A stretch of DNA of 64,000 nt. Source: Antedon mediterranea. Lineage: Eukaryota; Echinodermata; Crinoidea; Comatulida; Antedonidae. Positions 1 to 10,749 of the stretch are shown in pieces (within the stretch, counting starts at the first letter, position 1; every line of letters begins with the position of its first letter). The notes beneath the pieces were generated by a model. It had not been told where the DNA came from. It saw nothing but the letters and a program-made list of their open reading frames with translations, and searched no databases. The DNA is taken from positions 6,668,922-6,732,921 of the forward strand of contig NC_092678.1 of the NCBI RefSeq assembly GCF_964355755.1, written 5' to 3'. Both the position numbers and the translations under genes were made by a program.

Positions 1-639
1 CTAAAAAATATTTAAATGGTATTTTGCTATATTAATAAAAATGATTAAACCTGCCTGAAAAAGAATTATAAGTATGTATAAAAAAAAAAGTTAAAAATGA
101 ATATAAATGCCTATATAAATACAGTTTATAGAAAAACATTGAATTAAACTACCTGCATGAGACAAATTGTAAATGTAAAAAAATCAAATGTTTAGGATAA
201 ATTCTTTTAATTGTCAATTTAACTATTACCTCAAAAAGTGTGCAAGTATATGTAAGAAAAACATTACAAAATAAATAATGATATATAATATTCAAATAAA
301 TTTGGTATAAAATATTTAAGAAAAAAATGTACAAATAATGATATAATATTCAATAGAAATGCAAAAAAAATTAGTTTTGGTACTTAGTATATTTGAAAAA
401 ATCTAACTATTATATTTCCTGAAAAAAATAGTATTAAATTAGTATAAAGTAAAGGAGACTTCCTGCCTGGAAAAAAATTGTAAATGTAAAAAAATGGATT
501 TTACATAATATGAATTGTGTTATTATGAATGATTCTATTCCTACAAATGCATTTCATAATTTAAAAAGAAAAACAAAAAAACTTGTTGTTATTATTTGTA
601 AAATTGTAACTGTACTGTAAACTATTTTAAGTTTAAAAG

Positions 640-1830
640 GCAAAATTTGTAAACAAAATTAGATGTTGGTATATTTGAACAATCTAAATATTGTACCTCT
701 CAGCGTTTTGACCTTATAACTTAAGCATGCCTTATTCAAATTTAGTCAAATTCAAACAGTAAGTTTACACATATTTTTGTATAGCATTTTTTTTAATAAA
801 ATTTTTAAAAATCTATCTATCGACTTTTTTAGTTTACTGCCTGAGAAAAATGAATATTACACAACCTTTGAATTTTAATTGTATATATTTTTTTAACCAT
901 AAAAACAAATAATTCAACCTTTTACCAACAATTATTTTGTTTTTATAAATGGTTCAACTTCCTGACCACAAATTCTATTAACTTAGAATGGCTAAGTTTA
1001 CAGATATTTAACACCAATATATTCCATTTTTATGAATAATCATCACATTCTACTGTTAAGAAATTCCATTTTTTTCCAAAGTTTGTAAACAAAATAAGAT
1101 TTTTGTATATTTGAACAATTTCAATATTGTACCTTTCATCTTTCTGACCTTATAACTTAAGCATGCCTTATTCAAATTTAGTGAAATTCTTACAACAGTA
1201 AGTTTACACATATTTTAGTATAGCATTTTTTTTCTAATACAATTTTTTTTTAATTTTCAAATATTTTATTTATAAGTTATTTTCCTTTACATCTCTGATT
1301 TTGCATCTTCTATTGACTTTTGACCGAGAAAAATGCAAATTACACTACCTTTGAATTTAAATTTTTTAAATTTTATTAACCGTAAATGTTGATTTTAATG
1401 AATTCAATACAGTACAATATTGTATAACATTTTGAAGCAGTGTTTTTTAAAATAAAGTGGTCTTCCAATGAACATTACATCAATTGCATTTTCCAGTTCA
1501 AGCATAACAATACTGTAGGATCAACAAGTATTTCTTGAAACAAAACTATAAAATGTTTTGTTTCCAAACTTTCTTTCTAAACTAACTTCAAAAGCTTTAA
1601 CAAGTTTGAACATTTCCCAATTTGTTCTTCCAACAATAACAGAGCTTTCAAAATAAAATTTTAAAACATTTGTAAAAAATATGTTTTTTGACGAAATTTG
1701 TAAACAAAAGTACTGTAGATTTTGGTATATTTGAACAATTTAAATATTGTACCTTTCTGACCTTATAACTTAAGCATGCCTTATTCAAATTAAGTTAAAT
1801 TCTTACAATTTTAAGTTAAATTCTTACAAT
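640..1830. repeat. Three dispersed copies of an AT-rich repeat
   Basis: Near 640-800, 1,078-1,230 and 1,685-1,815 the same block recurs. It contains GACCTTATAACTTAAGCATG followed by CCTTATTCAAATT, and is preceded in each copy by TATTTGAACAATnTnAATATTGTACC. The copies are about 150 bp long and diverged by point changes and small indels. The rest of 1-2,400 is AT-rich and shows no gene. Confidence 0.7.
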
Positions 1831-2736
1831 TTTAAATTAAATACCTTCTTTCTAATTTAACACCAAAAGTTTTAACATTTTACATAAATTTTTCAAAAAT
1901 ATTTTACTGTTTTTCCTTTATCTCTCACAGTATAAACTCAAATGTCTCTTTTTTAGTTTAGTACCGGGGTCAAATTTAAAAAAGACATATCAAAATGCAA
2001 ATTACTGTTCATGACATACAGTATAAACTCAATGTGACCTAGCCAATTCTCTATATCTCTTGTGACTGAACTCTATCTCATTATTGTTTGGGGTAACCCA
2101 CTTCTTCATAAAGTTAATAATTTTAGTGAATTCAATGCAACATTTGATTGTATGAGATTGATTGTGTAAGAAAAATGGATATAATGAAAATTGAAAGAAC
2201 ATTATGATGGCAAGGGGAAACTGGCGGGACCATTGTCATCGATTGAATTGATTGTATTAGATAAGAAAAACAGATATAATGAACAGAGATGGAGATTATG
2301 AAAACAGGAGGGGACCGTTGCTATTGGTTTAGTAAAAGACAGTGCCCTCACTGAGGGGATGTCGGGCTACTTGAAAAAGCAAACATAGGGTAGTACTTTT
2401 TTTGAAGTACTTTTTAAAAATTAGTAATTACTCTTTAAAAAGTAACATAATATGATACTTTGAGCAATTCATACTGTGAACTGGACAGGGCACAGGTATG
2501 TCTATAAAGTAAAATATTGGGATAATAACTAACAGATGATGCTATAAAAAAAAAATGTATTTTAAAAATTATTTAACATACTAGGGGCCAGTACTTTCAA
2601 TACATTTTATGCTATCAGGATTTTTTTCTCCCATCTAAAAAAATGTACTGTACCTTAACGGAAGGCAAACGGATTAAAATAAAATATTATACTGTATATG
2701 ATACTGTATATATATAATTTGCAAAGATAAGATGAC

Positions 2737-2787
2737 GAAATCTGTGAGAATGAGAAAAGTCGACTTTTTCTCATTCTCACAGATTTC
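2737..2787. repeat. Near-perfect 51-bp palindrome
   Basis: Two arms of about 22 bp (GAAATCTGTGAGAATGAGAA and its complement) flank a central GTCGAC. The only difference is one extra T in the right arm. An outer GATAAG/CTTATC pair extends the symmetry to about 2,726-2,793. It could be a small foldback element or a cruciform-forming site. No gene was seen in 2,400-3,480. Confidence 0.85.
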
Positions 2788-3502
2788 CTTATCATATCGT
2801 TTCAAATTAATTAATACATTTTCAGTATATCACCAGGCTGTTTAGGATTTAATTTTCTATGCCTGTGGTGTTTATAAATATCTGGAATATGGATCCGCTT
2901 ATATAGTTTACATAATTATATAATAATTTTTTACAGATAAACAATGCTGAAAGAGACATTTTTTCGGAATGTCAAAAAGACAGGAGCATGCTCATAGTTA
3001 GGTATATTAAGTGTTAAAGTTAGTGTTAGGAACCATTTTATGACCATGCACCTGTATTCCTTTTGATGGTCCCACTAATGTAGCTCTAAATATAGAAAGC
3101 ATTGAACTGTATTTCACTACTTATTAAATCAAAGAATTTCCAAGTGATAACAACTTGTTACTGCACATGGAATAAGACATGCGCGAAAAAAAAAAGAAAA
3201 AAAAAGGATGAAATGCAGATATGTTTGTACAGGTCACCTAGCAAGAAGTGAGGACAAAAGGTAGGCAAAAGAAGAAAAAGAGGTAAAATATGAAAACAGA
3301 AAGACCTATAACTATTTGGGCAGCATAGTTACAGAAGAGTTGTGAAGAGAAGAATGGGTACATCCAACATAGATGGAGGAATGGACAACAGTCTGGGAAG
3401 TAAATCAAGCGCTAAATCCAAAAGGTAAAGGACTGAATCAAAATAATTTACGGGATTAAAACCTTTGTAACAGGCTAAAAAAAATGATATTGGCGATTGG
3501 CA

Positions 3503-3600
3503 ATTGGCTAATGCACAAGCACGGACAGCCATAGAAAAGTGGTGATTGGCTAATGCACAAGCACGGACAGCCATAGAAAAGTGGTGATTGGCTAATGGAC
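3503..3600. repeat. 42-bp tandem repeat, about 2.3 copies
   Basis: The unit begins ATTGGCTAATGCACAAGCAC and recurs at 3,503, 3,545 and 3,587 (the last is partial). The stretch 3,600-5,080 shows no recognisable gene. Confidence 0.85.
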
Positions 3601-5092
3601 AAGCAAAAAGTGCAACTGCGAATGATGTAGGTTAGGCTACCAATAACTGTGACATTGTATAGGTTTGAATTTAATTTACCTCCGCCAACGAGCTATATGT
3701 AATCGATTGTTTGTTTGTTAGTGTAGTGAAAATAGCCTAAATCACACACAGCATTAAGACAACAATTTAAAATATTTTTTTCATTTTTCAGTGACATCTT
3801 GTGTAGGAGAATTTACACTAGGCTGAGGTATGCACTCTCTGAGTGTCTTTCTAGTTGAATACTGTGACATATAAACCTTGTCGACAAAATGTATCAAACA
3901 TTACTTTATAGATAGTCAGAGGATTTGAAACCAATTGCATGGTTTTAATAGAAAAACGTTTTGCTGTGGTGAATATTGGAGCAATTTCTTTTTTGTTTGA
4001 CAGTGTCTGTGTGCAGTAATATTATAATTCTTTTCATTTTATTTTTTTAATCAAACTCCAATATGTGTTTTTCACAGGATTACCTCTATTTTCTATCAAA
4101 CATTGGTGTTTTCCCCTATAGATTTTCATTGTTTCGACGTTTTTGTTTTGTGTTTGTCTGTTGTAAGCTATGCAACCTCTGATTGCTCTTGTATTTTAAG
4201 TAAATGAACGATTTCGGCTAAAAACAAATAAATAAAAGAGAACTTAAACTACATGGTGAAACTATCCCCCGCCGGACACCATCCCGGTACTTCTAGAACT
4301 GGTTTCGGGGGTTGGTTCAAACTATTATGGTATTTGAAGGTTTTCGGGAAGTACATACGTAAACATACTTCATTAATTGTGCAGATTGGTGACCTTTTAG
4401 TTTTTGCAAGTATCAATCTATATTTGTGACTGTGAGACATAATTTGGAAATGATGGTTGCCAGGATGGTATGGATCATTTACTTATCAATGTTCGTATAA
4501 TATTAAAAAACTGTTTTATAGTACATTTTAAAAACGAGAACAAAAAAGGCCATTGTTTCACAGTACATTTAAAAACTATTCTTTCAAGAACAAAGACTTT
4601 TTTACTTTACAAAGAACAATTAAACGACAAATGCTTGATCACATGAAAGAGAATGATAAAGCAATGTTTGAGAACCAAAATCATTAACTGGCTTTTCTTT
4701 CTTTTTTTTTTAAAGATTTTCATAATTTCATGTTTTATTATGTGTTGTCTCAACACAACATATCACTATAGTGTATTTTTCATTTTACACAATCCTACAA
4801 ATCAAGCAAAAAAGTTTTTTAAAACTAAAAAGATTTAAAATTAATAAGAAAATACACAGTAAAGACATTTTTTACAGTCCAGTTTTTGTCATCTAAGAAT
4901 GTTTAAATCATATTTTTGTAACAAAACTTGTAAATTCCAGGAGAAAAATGAATTAAGAGAAATGCTTTGTATCAAAAAGACAAAGCACAAGAAAGGAAAT
5001 TATCCAAGTCAAAGAGACAACGGCAAAATGGGTAAATTAACTAGCAAGAAGATAGGACAACAGGTGGACCAAACGAATAACTGCCACCTAAG

Positions 5093-5160
5093 AGCTGGCA
5101 GAGGAAGAAGAGCTGGCAGAGGAAGAAGAGCTGGCAGAGGAAGAAGAGCTTGCAGAGGAA
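5093..5160. repeat. 18-bp tandem repeat
   Basis: AGCTGGCAGAGGAAGAAG is repeated almost four times. Because 18 is divisible by three, it leaves short open frames on both strands (Gly/Arg-rich and Ser-rich). Nothing else suggests a gene. Confidence 0.85.
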
Positions 5161-5956
5161 AAGACCTTTTTTAAAACGTATTTATTCAACAAGTGGTCAA
5201 GGGTACAAAAGTTGTCCCCAACCCTCACAAAATGCATAAGATACTTGTGCAAGGACATGAGAACCATTAACTGCATTAGAATACGCTAAAGGGGAGAGGG
5301 GGGGGGGGGGAAGGTGGTAAATAAAAGTATATTTAAAAATTATGCCTAAATGGCGAGCAATATACCTTAGTGCAATTTTCTAAGCGATGTCCCACGGCGC
5401 AATATTTTCTTTTGGAGCGATGTCCAACGAATTGTGACCATCTGAGCGATGTATGCCTACCGCTAAGTCGGACCTACCGCATAAGCGCGTACCATCAAGC
5501 GCTACCTCTGAAGTGCACCTCCGAGAAGAACGAGAAAATAATGGGACTGCGTTGCCACATCATCGATGAGGGGTATTGCCAGGAACAAAATAATCTGCGA
5601 ACTACTGTCGGGTGCTAGGCGCTACTCTCTGGCGCTACTCAACGATAGGTCACAGTTCGATATTATAGGCATGTTTCTGTAAGCCTACCTCTACGTCGTA
5701 GCCTACCTCTCCAAGTACAAGCGCTCCTACCTGTGAGCATAGGCCTCTCCTGCACTGAGAGCTCAGACCACAGAGTGATATAATTATTGCTAGGTAATAT
5801 TATTTTAGCTTTTATGTATGCACATCAGTATAGGCGATACTCTCTGATGCTAGGCATACTCTCAGGCGCTACTCACAAGGATACTATAGGCTACAGTTCA
5901 AAATTATAGGCCACCACTTCCATCGTCTTCTGTCCATATGTGGTCGGTAGATTGAA

Positions 5957-6150
5957 CCACCTGTATGTGTGCGTGTGTTGTATAACATACCGGAAGGAGC
6001 GATATCAGTACACCGCGCCTCACCACACCACCTGTATGGTGTTCGTGTGTTGTATAACATACCGGAAGGAGCGATATCAGTACACCGCGCCTCACCACAC
6101 CACCTGTATGTGTGCGTGTGTTGTATAACATACCGGAAGGAGCAAAAATC
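5957..6150. repeat. 71/72-bp tandem repeat, about 2.7 copies
   Basis: The unit runs from CACCTGTATG through TATAACATACCGGAAGGAGC to the next CACC, starting at about 5,958, 6,029 and 6,101. The preceding 5,360-5,920 is a moderately GC-rich stretch with GCGCTACTC motifs and two related segments (5,617-5,670 and 5,833-5,912). I see no gene there or in 6,200-7,120. Confidence 0.85.
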
Positions 6151-7126
6151 AGTATGCCGCTACTCACCACCTGGATCGACCTACAAGCTACATACCGTTT
6201 TTATTTGAATAAACGCCTCTTACCTATAGAACATCAATTGGAATAAAGCCGCCCCACCCCTCGAATAACGCCCCGTACCGTTTGTATATTTCCTCGACTG
6301 CCTCGCCACATAATAATACACAATATTGTATTTTAACACATTTCTGTTTTATTTACTGAAAATTGTAAAATTCAATAAAAAAAATAGTCAAATTGTGTGT
6401 TCAAATTTCGTTTATTTAGGCCTATTTGTCTTTTGGTAAAATAAGTTTTTCTACAGACGTGAGAGGCCTATAAACTTAGATTGTATTCATCAATTCATCA
6501 ATTTTTCATTCCAATTTTCTCTTACAATATTAATTATTTTTATTTATCAGATTATAATTTTTTATTAATAAGCCTACTGTTGTATTTTATACACTATGCT
6601 GTTTTTTAACAAAATTCCATCCGTAACCAATACAGTATTAGGATTTTTTATTTACGGTATCATGGATATTGTGTGCGTTTTCTAAAAGCATTATTTACGT
6701 TCGGATTCCAATTTTCTTTGGTTTATCGTTAGTACTTACTATTAATATACTATTACTTACTTACAAAAATGTTTCTATATGGAAAAAATAAAAGATTATT
6801 TATACAAATCTTCCAGATGTCTTTTGTTCATAAAATAATGTTGATAATAAATTGTTTTAAAACTTGGTTTTGTACGTAATGTTTTTGGAATTAAAACTAT
6901 ATACTGAAAGTAATGTATATATTACTTGAAGCAATTCATTATCAACACATTTACATTAATGTCTTTAAATAAATAGTAAAGTACTTTTTTACTATTTATT
7001 GAATTTACGCACTTTTGTTTAATAAGTTATCATACAATCACAACAGGAGCTACATTCACCGTTTCACTGAACGAATGACGGCGCCAATAACATTCTGATT
7101 CATATGATTTCTACGATGTTTCTTTT

Positions 7127-7245
7127 TAGTCGCGTGCGTGCAACGCGACTCTATAGCTCACTGTGGCGGTCGGTCGGTCGGTCGGTCGGTAAACACTAAC
7201 TCAAATTTTCGCAAGCAACGCGCAACTTCAGCCATGTATATGGCC
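7127..7245. repeat. Dispersed repeat with a GGTC microsatellite (copy 1)
   Basis: The block starts TTTTTAGTCGCGTGCG, contains five tandem GGTC units, then GGTAAACACTAACTCAAATT, and ends CAGCCATGTATATGGCC. A second copy lies at 14,711-14,795. The stretch 7,250-8,100 holds nothing recognisable. Confidence 0.7.
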
Positions 7246-8099
7246 TGCCACAATTAAATTCGAATGCAATATTTTAAGAAATACTTGTTTTAATGAAAAT
7301 TATGTACAATAAATATTATTAGGACATGTGTATTGAAGGTTCAACAAACTTTAACATAACTTATTACTAGATAACATGTAAGAAAAAAACACATTTTGAA
7401 CCATTTAATTAAAGCTACCATGGCATTAAATTAATTTATGTGTTAAGTTCTTTAAAGTTTTGTTATTGTTTTTAGTAGAATTTACCACGAACCTCTCCTT
7501 ACGATAGTGTTCCTCTGCTTGAGGAGAGTAACCAATTATATTATTATATTAGATAATAATTATATTTAAGAGATAAGATACATTTTACACATTCACGGAA
7601 AGCAGAGATGTTCTATTCTAAACGATTTTCCATTGTTTTTTTTTTTATTTATTATAATTTTTTATTTATTTTAACCAAAATAATTATGTTTTTTGCTTTT
7701 AAAATTACATTTTTTCAGGTAATATTTTTTTTTCGATCCATTCGTTCATTCATCTTTTTATTTCGGAATATCATGGTGAAATAATATTATATCCATAGCA
7801 AAAGAGAGAAAAAAAAAATCTTAATCTAACAGCTCACAGAACAAAAACAAAGATATGTAAATATATAAAGTCAATGCAACAAAGCATTCCATTGTATGTG
7901 CATTTTTGACACATTAAGAACGTGGCGATTAATGGCCATGATCAAGAAATTACTACTTGCGTTCAGCAGCAAACGTAAGGCATTGTTATAACATACTTTC
8001 AGTGATCAGTGACAGTAACTCTTAAATAGATAACATTTAGTCTTAGTAGAACATTTTCCAAACTTTCTATTTAGAGAGTTGACCCTAATGCAAATAGAT

Positions 8100-8925
8100 C
8101 GATATTGACGTTTGATGTCACTGACTTTCATCACTCAGATTATTACTGATCTCATGACCAAGATAGGTTATTGAATTATCAACGATTAGAGGTGCCCCAT
8201 TTAAGGTAATATGTGGAACACCTTTGAGGTTGCGGACTTTCGGGCAAAATAGCAAGCATTTGGATTTGGTTTCATTAAAAGTAATATCATGGTCACTAGC
8301 AAAACCTTCACAGAGTCCAAATAGGCTTTGTAAGCCAATCACTGAAGGAGCCAAAAGGACCAAGTCATCGGCAAAGCTTAGGCAATTCAGTTTAAAATTA
8401 ATTAATTAATTTCACAACCTTCTTTTGACTTAGTCAGTTCAACAGTTAACGGATCAGTGTACACATTGTAAAGTAGAGGGGAAATAACACCTCCCTGGCG
8501 AACCCCATTACGAACAGTGAAAAAAATCGGAAACGGAACTACCCCACCTGACAACAAATTCCTGATTCCTATACCATGACCTCAGTATCTTAACTACAGG
8601 TGAAGGGGTACCCCTGTCAATTAGGGTCTTGAAAAGTGTCCAGTGGTTCACTTTATCAAAGGCTTTGCTAGCGTCCAAGAAACAGCAATAAACTGGGCTA
8701 CCATGATTGTTGTAATACAATAATCTGTTTAAGAGCAAATATACACAATTCGGTTGAGTGACCAGATTTGGAGGCAAACTGGCTGTCATGGGAGTCCAGT
8801 GAATTACCACAATGTTGTATCATTACATTGAGCACCTTTAACGCTATATAAATCGAACGATTGATTGATATTATATTCAACAAAAACAATTTAAGGCACA
8901 ACTTTAAGTTCTTCGTTTTTAACAA
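8100..8925 (-). pseudogene. LINE reverse transcriptase remnant
   Basis: On the minus strand, fragments of a non-LTR reverse transcriptase can be read in order. They are a SGHSTELCIFALKQ segment (frame of 8,698-8,925), FLDASKAFDKVNH (frame of 8,508-8,810), VRQGGVISPLLYNVY across 8,430-8,520, and a FADDLVLLAP catalytic motif near 8,340-8,370 followed by a thumb-like stretch ending at 8,118. The pieces sit in different frames, so the copy carries frameshifts. It lacks the endonuclease and the 3' end. The domain order fits the jockey/CR1-like group; the clade is not resolved. Confidence 0.85.
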
Positions 8926-9197
8926 AGTAGTTTACTTATATTCTTGTAATTTATTATTTATTTTTTTATAATTTCGATATTACAAAAGTATCATCCAATA
9001 AATAATTAAGTTAACGAATTGTTTTTTGCTTCTGCAATGAGGGATAATAATAATAGTTTTAAAAGTTCCTGATCTTCCTACATTACAAATTACGTCAGAC
9101 AAAGGCAAAACATCTGACCAATAAGCGACTACAATTATTGACAGCCAACACTTTTAGTATAAGTTGTATAATGTAAATAAAATGAAATCGTAGTTAC

Positions 9198-9361
9198 CTT
9201 TTAGTACACATATAAATTTAGCGGTGTTGCCTTGTTCCACGACACGGCTTTGCGGACGAAACGCGAACTCTGGTGGTGTGACCATCTCCACGTCAATGGT
9301 CACAACTGGACGGGGCATCTTGAGGTCTTCATCTACATCGTATTCATACTCAGACACGTCA
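9198..9361 (-). CDS. Isolated Ig (I-set) domain exon
   Basis: A 164-bp internal exon lies between a TATACAG acceptor and an AAAAG|GTAACT donor. It encodes an acidic linker (SEYEYDVDEDLK), then PPEFAFRPQSRVVEQGNTAK and FICVLKG. That matches the first half of an I-set immunoglobulin domain, as found in titin-, palladin- or MLCK-like proteins. The conserved Cys of strand B is present; the Trp and second Cys would be in the next exon. No matching exon was found nearby, so the parent gene is unknown and most of it may lie beyond the window. A stray duplicated exon is also possible. Confidence 0.6.
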
Positions 9362-10299
9362 CTGTATATAGATTAAATTAATTTAAAATGCATCATGCCA
9401 TTTTTTATATATTTTTTGTATGCATTTATAAACTGTATAGTTATAATCTAACAATAAACTTGTTCCTCTGTTATACAATTTAAATGGTATTTCTTTTAAT
9501 TGTTCGTTTCTTGCAGGTTGTAACATACTCTAAATAATTACGAGAGTAGGCCTAATACCTAACAAGTGCTATTATACACAGATGGACATTACTGCATGAT
9601 TGTAGGTAATATAACGATATTGTATATAATTTAGCTATTAATATTAAAGTTTCCATTCAAAACTGCATTGACGTTTATAGTTTATCTGGAAAACTACACG
9701 ACGAGGTCAACAAATCAGAAGAATGCTGTAGCGACACTGCGATAGCTCATTATAGTGGTCTACATTGTTGTGGCCCAATTCATTTTATATTGTAGGCCTA
9801 CAGTTCCTACCTATTCTATTATTGTTTATTTCTTGTAATTTTGTATTTTTAGGTGTCAGTGGGTTTCCTGCTGCTGTAGTGTTAATTATCAATGGTATTG
9901 TAGTTTCTGTAGTTGAATTGTTTTGACATTTTGACCTACGTCGACTTTTTATTGTTGGCCTAATTGTTATTTTCTATATCATGTTGTTTTTTTTTTGTAC
10001 ATTTCTTTTGGATGCACCTTCCATTTGGTCGAGTGCCACTGTTGTTAAAGTGTAATCTCCAAATAAATTATTATTATAATAATAATTATAACTCTGTATA
10101 GCGATAATACAGGCCGCCCTCAACGTTGTAGGGAATTTCCCCAAATTAAATTTGATAAACATCATAATTTAGAGGCCAACATAATTTGTTTTAATTGTTA
10201 TTACTTCAATTCATTATTCATTCAGTAAAGTTAAATACAACTATCGAATCATGGTTTGTAATGTTATTATAATTAGGAATTGTTTTTAGGCCTGCAATA

Positions 10300-10560
10300 T
10301 ACGTGCACACCTACTAATCCAAGCCTAGGCCTAGGCTAGCTAGGAGGCTATAGGCCTACTCTACTTAGCCTAACAAATTCTACTAGCTGCTCGGGCCAGG
10401 CCTGCGTCGTAGGGGCCGCCAGGCTTAACCGGATAATAAGGCCTAGCTAGGCAGAAGGTTCGGCTAGACTTAGTAGTTGCTTTTCGTACTACTAGTAGTT
10501 GCATTTCGTACTACTACTGTCTCAGTCAATGAAAGCTAGCTAGACTTTCAACGACTTTTT
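10300..10560. other. GGCCTA-rich spacer before the LEM gene
   Basis: The stretch is dense in TAGGCCTA and CTAGCTAG motifs and includes a 2 x 26-bp direct repeat around 10,468-10,520 (AGTAGTTGCWTTTCGTACTA). It may hold the promoter or a noncoding first exon of the downstream emerin-like gene, but no splice structure could be assigned. The stretch 9,370-10,300 shows no gene. Confidence 0.4.
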
Positions 10561-10749
10561 TTGTATTCTAAAATGCCTGGCAGGAGGGGCCTAGCCCTAT
10601 CAAGCATTTATCTTATCTTATTATTTGTCTTGCTCATTTTAATCATTAATTTACTGGCGTATGTTAATTTTGGTAATTGAATACACTACTGTTTCTCAAC
10701 ACAGAGTTCACCCATTATGAAAACACAACTGTTTAAAAACAAATTGATT

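Noticed and set aside
5088-5276. Ser/Ala-rich and Gly/Arg-rich small frames
   Set aside because: They are the 18-bp repeat translated on either strand.
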